From assembly GCA_019119165.1 (NCBI GenBank), contig DWXO01000094.1:1-54808 (forward strand): a stretch of 54,808 nucleotides of DNA, written 5' to 3'. A program made the position numbers and the translations under genes. This document shows, one piece after another, positions 30,954 to 38,352 of this stretch. This DNA comes from Candidatus Flavonifractor intestinigallinarum (GTDB taxonomy: Bacteria > Bacillota > Clostridia > Oscillospirales > Oscillospiraceae). Under the pieces are notes generated by a model that saw nothing but the letters and a program-made list of their open reading frames with translations, made no database searches and was not told the origin of the DNA. How positions within the stretch are numbered: the first letter of the stretch is position 1; every line of letters starts with the position of its first letter.

Positions 30954-31574
30954 TCACCTCCGGCAGCCGGAACAGGAGGCGCAGCCTTCTGCCGGGGCCT
31001 TGCCCGAGCGCAGGGTGCAGATCAGCTGGGTCATGGTGCCCATGGGGCAGAACACGCACCAGGTCCGGGGCTTGAAGAGCACCATGACGATGAGGCCGAT
31101 GAGGGTGGAAGTGAGCATGATGGAGTAGAACCCGAAGGCGAACTGAGCCACCCAGGGGGCAAAGAGGGTGCCGTGATAGGCCCAGTGCCAGGGCACCTGG
31201 AAGGTCCAGAACAGCTTGACGAATTCTCCAATGTCTTTGGCCCCCGCCCCCACCAGGTAGGTAGTGAAGAGCATCTGAAGGAACATGACAAAGAAAAAGA
31301 TGAGAAACCCGTACCGGAACGCCTTTGTACGCATCCACCGGGGGGTGGGTTTGTTGCGGGACAGCTTGAGCCGCCCGCCCAGCAGGGTGAAGAACTGCCC
31401 CCGGTCGCAGTAGCGGTTGCAGTAGAGCTTGCTGCCGCCGAAGATGGAAATCAACAGGGGCAGACAGAAAAAGATCATGCCCAGCCAGGCAAAGAGGATG
31501 TTGAAGAACCCCAGTCCCAGATAGATGGGGGTGACGATCCACAGATAGTCGTACCAGTGCTTTTTCCGGTTCAT
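30954..31574 (-). CDS. 4Fe-4S membrane protein, NapH/CcoG-like
   Basis: A 206-residue membrane protein with about four or five hydrophobic segments. A Cys pair at 52 and 56 (YCNRYCDRG) and another at 173 and 176 (TWCVFCPMGT), the latter followed by a short C-terminal Cys tail (GCASCSGC). The CxxCP-type motifs after membrane helices are those of polyferredoxin quinol oxidases such as NapH and NosR, but only half the usual size. It probably moves electrons between the membrane and the small ferredoxin encoded just before it (ATGA overlap). The electron acceptor is unknown; no periplasmic reductase is nearby. Control by a persulfide-sensor-like ArsR suggests a sulfur or redox stress role. Confidence 0.8.
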   Translation of the reverse strand: MNRKKHWYDYLWIVTPIYLGLGFFNILFAWLGMIFFCLPLLISIFGGSKLYCNRYCDRGQFFTLLGGRLKLSRNKPTPRWMRTKAFRYGFLIFFFVMFLQMLFTTYLVGAGAKDIGEFVKLFWTFQVPWHWAYHGTLFAPWVAQFAFGFYSIMLTSTLIGLIVMVLFKPRTWCVFCPMGTMTQLICTLRSGKAPAEGCASCSGCRR

Positions 31575-31774
31575 GCCCCCACCTCCCTGTCCCGCAGTTC
31601 AATGGTGCCCGCCGGGCACTCCCTGGCGCACTTGCCGCAGCCCACGCACTTCTCCAGGTCCACCTGGGCGGTGACCCCCCGCCAGATGGAAATAACCGAC
31701 AAGGGACACACCTTTACACAGCAGCCGCAGGCTACACAGTGCTTCCCCACGGCGGCATAACGCTTGGATGCCAT
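31571..31774 (-). CDS. Ferredoxin, 2[4Fe-4S]
   Basis: A 67-residue ferredoxin with two full cluster motifs: CVACGCCVKVCP and CVGCGKCARECP. The fold carries one cluster from each motif, eight cysteines in all. It is first in the operon and overlaps the membrane Fe-S protein, its likely partner. The AGGAGG site is near the ATG at 31774 (TCAGGAGGACGATCT leader). The promoter and a dyad operator lie just upstream. Confidence 0.95.
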   Translation of the reverse strand: MASKRYAAVGKHCVACGCCVKVCPLSVISIWRGVTAQVDLEKCVGCGKCARECPAGTIELRDREVGA

Positions 31775-31795
31775 AGATCGTCCTCCTGATATTTA

Positions 31796-31813
31796 AGTAA
31801 TTAAGCAATTACT
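31796..31813. promoter_or_regulatory. Probable ArsR operator
   Basis: AGTAATTAAGCAATTACT is a perfect 7-bp inverted repeat with a 4-base centre. It directly follows the -10 element, where the transcript would start, as in many ArsR operators. Confidence 0.7.
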
Positions 31814-31842
31814 AATATAACAGATAGATGGGAGAAACGCAA
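31814..31842 (-). promoter_or_regulatory. Promoter of the ferredoxin operon
   Basis: TTGCGT (31837-31842), 17 bases, TATATT (31814-31819) on the minus strand. Confidence 0.7.
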
Positions 31843-31846
31843 GCAT

Positions 31847-31880
31847 AAAATAGGGCCTGCCGCTTTTATGCGGCAGGCCC
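31847..31880 (-). terminator. Terminator of sipL
   Basis: An 11-bp stem (GGGCCTGCCGC / GCGGCAGGCCC), 7 bases after the sipL stop, followed by TATTTTA on the minus strand. Confidence 0.8.
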
Positions 31881-31887
31881 CGCCTGC

Positions 31888-33414
31888 TTATCGTTTTCTG
31901 GGGATGAGCAGCAGCTGCCCGTCGGGCAGTTCCTCCTCCTCCAGGGCATTGGCCTGCATCACATCCCGGGCGGTGGTGCAGTAGGCCTTGGCGATGTCCC
32001 ACAGCCGCTCTCCCCCGCTCACCATCCGCAGCACGATGGAGGGCTGACCGGTGTGGTCAATGGGCGAATTCTCGTCGAAGGACAGGGCGCTGACGGCGGC
32101 GGCCTTGCTGCCGGTGAGGGCGAGCCAGGCAAAGCGCACCGGGAAACGAACCTCCGCCCCGCCGGACGCGGGGGCGGCATATACCGGGGCGGTGCAGGAA
32201 CACCGGCAGCCGCACCGGGCGCCCTCGGGCAGCTCCACCGGGCAGCTTACCGGGATGGTCCGGGTAACGGCGGTCATCTCCCCCGACTCGGTGCGGCAGA
32301 GCAGATGGACGTTGACCTGGACGGCGAGGGAGACCCGCTCCCCCTCCCGGCTCTGACTCACATCCCCCATGGTCACATAGGCGTCCAGCACATCCTGGGG
32401 GGCCACGCCGGTCTCCAGCAGCTCCCGGACGGCCACCTCCCGCTCTCCCCGGTCGGCCACCCGGCTCAGGTCCATGGTCCGGGTCTCGGTGTCCAGCTGG
32501 TAGAGGGTGGAATATACGTCGGTGAGCAGCTGGAACCGCCGCTCCTCCCGTATCACCGCCTGGGCCAGCAGGCCCATGGATACGCTGATGGTGCGGCCGT
32601 CTCCGTCGTCCAGCTCACAGCTCAGATCGGTGAGGATCAGCCCCACCTGACACATGGCCTCCTCCCCGGCGCCGCTCACCTCCATCAGCTGGGAGATGGG
32701 CAGCTCGAACTCCCCGGTGCTCAGTCCGCCATCGGCACAGCGGTAGAGCACCTGGAGCCGGGCGGAGCCCTTGAAAATCAGCTTGCTGCCGATAACCTTG
32801 GCCTCTCCGCAGTCCAGGGACACCCGCCACTTCAGCAGGGCCTCGGCCTCCGGGCGGCTGCCCGGCAGGGTAAGCTCGTCACTAAATGGAAAGGGTTTCT
32901 CCTGTACACACACGGTCACACAGGTATTGCAGCTCTGACTGAGCTGCTCCACCCCTGCCTGAGCCGCCTCGGGCACCGAGGCGGGGGCCCAGTCGGTCAC
33001 CGGGGCAAACACCTGGACGTCCACCGCCAGGTCGGCCCGCACCAGTACCTTCCGGGGGTTGACCAGCCGGGCGTCCGCCCCCCGCAGACGGGGCTGGGCC
33101 ACCACCCGGCAGCCGGGGGTGATGTCAGGCCCATCGGCGGTGCAGGTGAAGGGCAGATCCACCTCCAGCCGCCGCAGGCCCACCTCCCCATCGGGCTGGC
33201 ACAGCAGCAGGGCGTGGATGGTGCCGGACAGCTCCACCCGGCCCTCCATGGCCTCCTTCCGGTGGAGGCACACCACCCCCTCGGTGTCGCAGACCTCCAA
33301 CAGGTCGGGGCAGGCGTCGGGTACGATGCTCTCCACGGTCTCCTCCTGGGCCACGGCGGCGTCCAGCACCGTGTGAAATCCATCCAGCGCCGTCCGTTCC
33401 AATTCCAGTTCCAT
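31888..33414 (-). CDS. sipL: SipL-like spore coat protein (SPOCS/DUF3794 repeats plus LysM)
   Basis: A 508-residue protein with repeated SPOCS (DUF3794) domains, roughly at 30-130, 165-275 and 290-400, and a C-terminal LysM domain (about 458-508, VSGGERLWDIAKAYC... QLLLIPRKR). This is the architecture of SipL, the clostridial protein that binds SpoIVA through its LysM domain and is needed for coat attachment. spoIVA lies 4.7 kb away and spoVM 74 bases upstream on the same strand, which supports the call. A SigE-type promoter precedes it, overlapping the end of spoVM. Other DUF3794-LysM proteins exist in spore formers, so identity as SipL is strong but not absolute. Confidence 0.88.
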   Translation of the reverse strand: MELELERTALDGFHTVLDAAVAQEETVESIVPDACPDLLEVCDTEGVVCLHRKEAMEGRVELSGTIHALLLCQPDGEVGLRRLEVDLPFTCTADGPDITPGCRVVAQPRLRGADARLVNPRKVLVRADLAVDVQVFAPVTDWAPASVPEAAQAGVEQLSQSCNTCVTVCVQEKPFPFSDELTLPGSRPEAEALLKWRVSLDCGEAKVIGSKLIFKGSARLQVLYRCADGGLSTGEFELPISQLMEVSGAGEEAMCQVGLILTDLSCELDDGDGRTISVSMGLLAQAVIREERRFQLLTDVYSTLYQLDTETRTMDLSRVADRGEREVAVRELLETGVAPQDVLDAYVTMGDVSQSREGERVSLAVQVNVHLLCRTESGEMTAVTRTIPVSCPVELPEGARCGCRCSCTAPVYAAPASGGAEVRFPVRFAWLALTGSKAAAVSALSFDENSPIDHTGQPSIVLRMVSGGERLWDIAKAYCTTARDVMQANALEEEELPDGQLLLIPRKR

Positions 33415-33465
33415 AGCGTTCCACTCCTTGTACGGGCCATTGCCCAGACTGATTGCTGCTAGGGC

Positions 33466-33494
33466 AATATATGTACAAGGAGGTCCGGCTATGA
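33466..33494 (-). promoter_or_regulatory. SigE-type sporulation promoter of sipL
   Basis: TCATAGC (33488-33494), 14 bases, CATATATT (33466-33473) on the minus strand, the same KMATA-N-CATA geometry as spoIVA. It overlaps the spoVM stop. Arms CCTTGTAC and GTACAAGG also flank it as an inverted repeat (33427-33434 and 33473-33480). Confidence 0.5.
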
Positions 33495-33590
33495 CCGGCT
33501 TTCCGGCGCCAGGTCGGATTTTTTGATGCCGAATACCAGCCTCAGCAGGCTGCTGAGGGCTTTGGGGGACTTCACTACCACGATCTTCAT
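33489..33590 (-). CDS. spoVM: Stage V sporulation protein M, coat anchor peptide
   Basis: A 33-residue peptide, MKIVVVKSPKALSSLLRLVF at the start, with GGGAGG 8 bases before its ATG. It shares with Bacillus SpoVM the length class, Lys2, Lys7, the key Pro9, Lys10 and an amphipathic helix ending in a charged tail. SpoVM recognises the curved forespore membrane and anchors SpoIVA. Context supports this: it follows thiN (as in Bacillus, where thiN-spoVM are adjacent) and precedes sipL. The tail (KKSDLAPESRS) is a few residues longer than in Bacillus. It begins 3 bases after the stop of a 54-residue membrane protein, so they are probably cotranscribed. Confidence 0.85.
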   Translation of the reverse strand: MKIVVVKSPKALSSLLRLVFGIKKSDLAPESRS

Positions 33591-33593
33591 ACC

Positions 33594-33758
33594 TTATGCC
33601 TCCCTGTCAAGCCAATATCGTTTGAGCCAGCCAAAGCCCCGGCGGCCCAGCCAGGCCCCGGCCACAAAGACCGCCAGAGTGCCCGGGCGAAACAACAGCA
33701 CCGCCCCCGCGCCGCACAGAGCCGCCGCGGCAAGGGCCTTCTTGCCCTCCAACGTCAA
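33594..33758 (-). CDS. Small membrane protein, 54 residues, upstream of spoVM
   Basis: I do not recognise this family. The frame starts at TTG 33758, 8 bases after a GGGAGG site, and ends 3 bases before spoVM. The product has one or two hydrophobic stretches (LAAAALCGAGAVLLF and TLAVFVAGAWLG) between a basic N-terminus (LEGKK) and a basic, aromatic tail (GWLKRYWLDREA). Tight coupling to spoVM suggests a sporulation-membrane role or simply translational coupling. The evidence is the ribosome site, the spacing and the membrane-protein character; a chance frame cannot be excluded in GC-rich DNA. Confidence 0.5.
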   Translation of the reverse strand: MTLEGKKALAAAALCGAGAVLLFRPGTLAVFVAGAWLGRRGFGWLKRYWLDREA

Positions 33759-33832
33759 AACAGCCGCCTCCCTTCACTGGTTCTGTCCCAGTATACGCGG
33801 AAAGCGGCTGTTGTGTTCATATGGGCCGACCA

Positions 33833-33860
33833 ATGCGGGCGACCATAAAGGTCGCCTTTC
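33833..33860. repeat. Degenerate palindrome of the GTAG family
   Basis: GCGGGCGACCATAAAGGTCG resembles the stem of copies 2, 3 and 6 but has lost the GTAG head. It lies in the thiN to 54-residue-gene gap and could form a transcribed hairpin. Confidence 0.5.
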
Positions 33861-33873
33861 GGGGCCTCCTGTG

Positions 33874-34521
33874 TTATTCCCGCTGGCTGCGGATCACCAG
33901 CACCGCCCCCGCCCCCACGGCGATCTCCATCACCGGAGCGGCAGGCTCGTTGCTGACGGTCAGGGTGTCCCCACGGGTAAGCTCCGCCCCCTCCAGGGGG
34001 TACTTGACCCCACGCAAGGTAACGTCCTTTACAGTCTTGTCCAGGGGGATGAGGGACAAATAGTGGTAGTGGGGCCTGTCGGCCAGGGTGAGGGCGCCGT
34101 TTTCCAGAAAGCGCACCTCGTTGTCCCCGTCGGCCATGACGGCATTGCCGCCCCGGCGGGCGATCCACTCCAGCAGTACCAGATTGGAAGCGGTGTGGTC
34201 CAGCCGCCCGCCGGTGCAGCCGCACAGCAGCAGCTCTTTGCACCCCTGTTCCAAAGCCCAGTGGGCCGCCGCCTGGAGGTCGGTAAAGTCCTTCTCCACC
34301 GGCAGGGTGGCATAGGGCACATCCCCGGCGGGCCCGCCCCCCGAGTCCCAGTCCCCGATGAGGTAGTCCGGTTTCAGTCCGGCGGCCAGAGCGGTTTGCA
34401 GCCCGCCGTCGGCGCAGATCACCGTCCAGTCCCCCTCCTCCAGATAAGTCCCCAAAAAAGCCAGGTCGGCGCAGGGGGCTGCGCCGACGATGAGGGCCTG
34501 TTTGGTTATTTTCTCTGCCAT
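33874..34521 (-). CDS. thiN: Thiamine diphosphokinase
   Basis: A 215-residue enzyme that converts thiamine to thiamine diphosphate using ATP. DADGGLQ-type motif appears as CADGGLQTAL, the catalytic GDWDS follows (IGDWDSGGG), then DFTDLQAAAHWAL and the GCTGGRLDHTASN motif, all typical of ThiN/TPK. The start ATG 34521 lies inside the end of rsgA (16-base overlap), with AAGGAAG 7 bases upstream. In Bacillus rpe lies between rsgA and thiN; here it is missing. Downstream lie the 54-residue gene and spoVM. Confidence 0.95.
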   Translation of the reverse strand: MAEKITKQALIVGAAPCADLAFLGTYLEEGDWTVICADGGLQTALAAGLKPDYLIGDWDSGGGPAGDVPYATLPVEKDFTDLQAAAHWALEQGCKELLLCGCTGGRLDHTASNLVLLEWIARRGGNAVMADGDNEVRFLENGALTLADRPHYHYLSLIPLDKTVKDVTLRGVKYPLEGAELTRGDTLTVSNEPAAPVMEIAVGAGAVLVIRSQRE

Positions 34522-35387
34522 TCCGGCACTTCCTTTGCCTGCTGGTACAGCCGCACATAGCTTTCGTGGCGGCTGGCCGGGATCTCCCCCGCTTTTACCG
34601 CCGCAAGGACTGCACAGCCTTTTTCCTTTACATGGGCGCAGCCGGTGAACCGGCACTGGTCCAGGTAGGGGGCAAACTCCCGGAAGGTGTACTGCAGCTC
34701 CTCCGGCCGCCGCAGCTCCATCTCCTCGGTGTCGAAGGAGGAGAAGCCGGGGGTGTCGGCCACGATGGCCCCATTGTCCAGCCGGAACAGCTCTACATGG
34801 CGGGTGGTGTGCCTGCCCCGGCCCAGCTTGTCGGACACCTCCCCCACCCGGATGTGAAAGGCGGGCTGGAGGGCGTTGAGGATGGAGGACTTGCCCACGC
34901 CGGAATTTCCTGTAAAGGCAGAAACCTTTCCAGCAATTGCGGCGGCAAGGGCGTCCATGCCCTCCCCTGTCTCGGCGCTCACCCGCAGGGTGGTGAAGCC
35001 CGCTCTGGTGTAGGTGTCGTAGAGGCTGTCCGCCCCGTCCAGGTCGCACTTGTTCAGGACGATGATGCTCTCGCAGTCCCGACCCTCGGCGATGGACACC
35101 ACCCGGTCGATGAGAAAGGGGTCGGTGACCGGGATAGCACCGGAGGCCACCACCACCAGCTGGTCGATGTTGGCCACCGCCGGGCGCTGAAACTCATTTT
35201 TCCGGGGCAGGATGGCGTCCAGGATGCCGCTCTCCCCCTCCAGGGGGGTGAACTCCACCCGGTCCCCCACCAGGGGGCTCACCTTCTGGTGACGGAACTT
35301 GCCCCGGCCCCGGCAGGCGGTGAGCCTGCCGGAGCCGTCGTCCACATAGTAGAAGCCGCTGAGGGCTTTTAAAATAATCCCTTCCAT
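34506..35387 (-). CDS. rsgA: Ribosome small subunit-dependent GTPase A
   Basis: A 293-residue circularly permuted GTPase that helps late 30S maturation. An N-terminal OB domain (about 1-70) is followed by the permuted G motifs: NKCD at 112-115, GNSGVGKSS at 160-168 and DTPGFSS. The C-terminal zinc finger has C-x-x-x-x-C-x-H and a further Cys (CRFTGCAHVKEKGC). The start is one base after the prkC stop, showing tight operon packing. In Bacillus RsgA is phosphorylated by PrkC, consistent with the linkage. Confidence 0.97.
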   Translation of the reverse strand: MEGIILKALSGFYYVDDGSGRLTACRGRGKFRHQKVSPLVGDRVEFTPLEGESGILDAILPRKNEFQRPAVANIDQLVVVASGAIPVTDPFLIDRVVSIAEGRDCESIIVLNKCDLDGADSLYDTYTRAGFTTLRVSAETGEGMDALAAAIAGKVSAFTGNSGVGKSSILNALQPAFHIRVGEVSDKLGRGRHTTRHVELFRLDNGAIVADTPGFSSFDTEEMELRRPEELQYTFREFAPYLDQCRFTGCAHVKEKGCAVLAAVKAGEIPASRHESYVRLYQQAKEVPEWQRK

Positions 35388-35388
35388 A

Positions 35389-37518
35389 TCAGCCGAAGTC
35401 TTTGGGCTCGCTCAGGCTGAGCTGGCCGTCGAAGTAGACGCTGACGGTCTGGGTGCCGCTGCCCTTCAGGGGCACCGTCACCAGCTGCTGGACCGTATCC
35501 AGGGTCTTGCGGTACTGCTCCTGTCCGTCCACCGTGACCACCACCTCCACGCTGTCCCGATCCCGGGGCAGATTGACGGTGTAGGAGATGGTTTTCAGCT
35601 GGCTGCTGGGGGACTCGGTGGGCTGGTCGGTAGGCGGAGTGGACTCATTGGGATCGGTGCTGGGCTGGGTGGTGGGTTCGCCGGTGGAGGGGTCGGAACC
35701 CTTGCTCACCCGCAGGCGGATGGTCTGGCCCTTCTCCACCTCGGTGTTGGGATCGATGCTCTGCCAGCACACATGGCCAGCCTCCACCGAGTCGTCGTAC
35801 ACCTCTTCCACAGAGACCGTCAGGCCCAGCTTGTCGGCGGCATCCCGGGCTTCCTGCTCTGTCATGGTCACAAAGTTGATGACGGTCACCGGCTCCTCCT
35901 TCGGGCCGGTGCTCACCACCAGGGTCACCTTGTCCACGCCCTCCAGGCTGGCGTCGGCCTCGGGATCGGTGGAGATGACGTAATCCTTGGTCACGTCCTC
36001 GCTGGCCTCCTCCTGGATCACCAGGTTGCCCTTCTCCTCGCTGTAGCCCAGGGCGTTAAGCTCGCTGATGGCGATGCGCTTGTCCCGGTCCACCAGGTTG
36101 GGCATGACGCCCTCCTCCACCTCATCAGAGTCACTGCCGTTGCTCAGATCCACGGTGATGGTGGCACCCGCCTGGGCGTTGCGGCCGCTCTCCGGGTCCT
36201 GAGACACGATCTGTCCGGCAGGCAGACTGCTGTCCACCGTATTGCCGACCACAATATGGAAGCCAGCCTCCACCACGTCGGAGTGCTGTTCAGCCTCCTC
36301 CACGGTCATGCCAATGAGCTTGGGCACATTATACTGGGTGGAACTGCCGCCGCCCAGGCCGTTGAAGAAGGAGAACCACAGGAACACACCCATGGCCACC
36401 AGGAACAGAGCCACCGCACCGATGGCCAGGAAGATGGGCAGGCGGCTGTTTCCCCCCCGGACCTCCTCGTAGTCGTCCTCGTACCGCTTGCTCTTGGCCC
36501 GAACCCGGGGGTCCTCCTCCCGCCGGGGGCCTCTGCTTGAACGGGCCCAGGTGTCCTCCTCCTCATAGCGGGGCGGATGGGCGGGCTGGGCGCGCACATT
36601 GCTGGGGGTATTGGCCCCCAGCACCTGGGTGGGCTCATCCCCGTCGGTCACCAGCAGGTCGGCCTGGGTGTAGTCGAAGTTGATGGAGGGATTCTTGCGG
36701 AACTCCTCCAGGTCGGCCAGCATGGCGTCGGCGGAGATATACCGCTGATTCACATCGGAGGCCATGGCCTTCATGGTGATGGCCTCCAGGGCCTCGGGAA
36801 TCTCGGGATCGATCTCCCTGGGAGAGAGCGGAATGGAATTGATGTGCTGGATGGCCACCGCCACCGGGGAATCCCCCTCATAGGGCAGGCGGCCGGTGAT
36901 CATCTCATAGAGTACCACACCGGCGGAGTAGATGTCGCTGCGGGCGTCGATGTGGCTGCCCCGTGCCTGCTCGGGGGAAATATAGTGGACCGAGCCCAGG
37001 GCCTCCTGGGTCAGTGTGGCCTGAGCCGAGGAGGTGAGCCGGGCGATGCCGAAGTCTGCCACCTTCAAAGAGCCGTCCCGCAGCACCATCACGTTATGGG
37101 GCTTGATGTCCCGGTGGATGATGCCCCGGCTGTGGGCGTGGGACAGGGCCTTCATGATCTGGGTGATGAAGTGGAGGGCCTCCCGCCAGGCCAGCTTGCC
37201 CCCCTTCTTCTGCATATACTGCTTGAGCGTGATGCCGTCCAGCAGCTCCATGACGATATAGTCCAGCTCCGGGGTGTGGGACACGTCGTATACCGCCATG
37301 ATATTGGGGTGGGACAGCATGGCAACGGCCTGGGACTCGTCGTGGAAGCGGCGGCGGAACTCGGCGTCGGAGGCCAGCTCCTCCTTGAGGATCTTGATGG
37401 CCACCAGCCGGTTGAGCCGGTGATCCCGGCCCTTGTACACCACGGCCATGCCGCCGATGCCGATGCGCTCCAGGATTTCATATCGGTTGTCGAGTAATTT
37501 CCCTATGTATTGATCCAT
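35389..37518 (-). CDS. prkC: Ser/Thr protein kinase with PASTA domains
   Basis: A 709-residue membrane kinase. The kinase domain (about 12-270) has Lys42, HRDIKPHN (135-142) and DFG (155-157). A charged linker leads to a single membrane span (about 361-385), then three extracellular PASTA domains (about 396-610) and a Thr/Ser/Pro-rich linker with a C-terminal beta domain. PrkC senses muropeptides or lipid II and controls growth, cell wall and spore germination. The phosphatase gene lies directly upstream, making the usual kinase-phosphatase pair. Length is typical apart from the extra C-terminal domain. Confidence 0.96.
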   Translation of the reverse strand: MDQYIGKLLDNRYEILERIGIGGMAVVYKGRDHRLNRLVAIKILKEELASDAEFRRRFHDESQAVAMLSHPNIMAVYDVSHTPELDYIVMELLDGITLKQYMQKKGGKLAWREALHFITQIMKALSHAHSRGIIHRDIKPHNVMVLRDGSLKVADFGIARLTSSAQATLTQEALGSVHYISPEQARGSHIDARSDIYSAGVVLYEMITGRLPYEGDSPVAVAIQHINSIPLSPREIDPEIPEALEAITMKAMASDVNQRYISADAMLADLEEFRKNPSINFDYTQADLLVTDGDEPTQVLGANTPSNVRAQPAHPPRYEEEDTWARSSRGPRREEDPRVRAKSKRYEDDYEEVRGGNSRLPIFLAIGAVALFLVAMGVFLWFSFFNGLGGGSSTQYNVPKLIGMTVEEAEQHSDVVEAGFHIVVGNTVDSSLPAGQIVSQDPESGRNAQAGATITVDLSNGSDSDEVEEGVMPNLVDRDKRIAISELNALGYSEEKGNLVIQEEASEDVTKDYVISTDPEADASLEGVDKVTLVVSTGPKEEPVTVINFVTMTEQEARDAADKLGLTVSVEEVYDDSVEAGHVCWQSIDPNTEVEKGQTIRLRVSKGSDPSTGEPTTQPSTDPNESTPPTDQPTESPSSQLKTISYTVNLPRDRDSVEVVVTVDGQEQYRKTLDTVQQLVTVPLKGSGTQTVSVYFDGQLSLSEPKDFG

Positions 37519-37535
37519 AGTTCATTACCCCCTTT

Positions 37536-38267
37536 TCAAAGGATCTGGAAGAGGACCGCCGTCACATTGTCCGGCGCGCCTCTTGAGATGGTGATGTCCA
37601 GCAGCCGCTGACAGCAGTCGGCGGGGTCCCCTCCGTGGATGACCTCGTAGAGCAGCTCCTGGTCGGAGAGGATGTTGCTCAGTCCGTCGGAGCACAGCAG
37701 TAGGTAGTCCCCGCCGGTGAGCTCCCGCTCATACAGGTCGGCCCGGATACGCTCCTCCGCCCCCAGAGCCCGGGTGATCAGGTTCTTCCGGGGATGGGTG
37801 CGGGCCTGCTCCGGGGTGATGTCCCCCCGGGCCACCATGTCCTCCACCACCGAGTGGTCCCGGGTGAGCCGGGTGATGCCCCCCTCGTTGATGTGGTAGG
37901 CCCGGCTGTCGCCGATGTTCAGCAGGTAGGCGGTGTTCTCCACCACCATCACCGCCACCATGGTGGTGCCCATGCCGAAGCAGTCGGGGTCGGAGCTGGC
38001 CCGGCGGTACACCGCGTCGTTGGCCTCCTCCGCCGCACGGGCCAGCACCGCCGGCGGCGGGGTGTCCGGTTCGCCCTGGGCGTGCTGGAGGGTGTCCACG
38101 AAGGTTTCCACGGCGATGAGGCTGGCGATGTTGCCCGCCTTGGCGCCGCCCATTCCGTCGCACACCACGCCTACCGCCAGGTGTTCCGAGGGCACGTCTA
38201 AGTAATACCCGTCCTGATTCTGGGTACGCACCACGCCTTTATCGGTGATGCCCCACGCTTTGATCAT
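37536..38267 (-). CDS. prpC: PP2C-type Ser/Thr phosphatase (Stp/PrpC)
   Basis: A 243-residue PPM-family phosphatase that reverses PrkC phosphorylation. The metal-binding motifs RTQNQDGY, VCDGMGGAKAGN, LNIGDSRAY, TRDHSVV, LCSDGLSNIL and GAPDNVTAVL are all present. The gene is 17 bases before prkC. The start is the ATG at 38267. An 85-base gap without recognisable features separates it from rlmN upstream. Confidence 0.97.
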   Translation of the reverse strand: MIKAWGITDKGVVRTQNQDGYYLDVPSEHLAVGVVCDGMGGAKAGNIASLIAVETFVDTLQHAQGEPDTPPPAVLARAAEEANDAVYRRASSDPDCFGMGTTMVAVMVVENTAYLLNIGDSRAYHINEGGITRLTRDHSVVEDMVARGDITPEQARTHPRKNLITRALGAEERIRADLYERELTGGDYLLLCSDGLSNILSDQELLYEVIHGGDPADCCQRLLDITISRGAPDNVTAVLFQIL

Positions 38268-38352
38268 AGTGAATCAGCCTCTTTTCCAGCCGGCCGGCCC
38301 TGCTGCCCGGGCCTGCGGCAAAACAATGGCCTGGCGCCTGCGCCAGTGCAGC

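Noticed and set aside
31571-31774. Ferredoxin operon as part of the flavodiiron electron path
   Set aside because: It has its own promoter, operator and a strong terminator (30608-30653) before the dehydrogenase fusion, so a link is not supported by the sequence.
38268-38352. A short minus-strand frame between rlmN and the phosphatase
   Set aside because: About 27 codons, Arg/Ala/Pro-rich, no ribosome site in front of its start.
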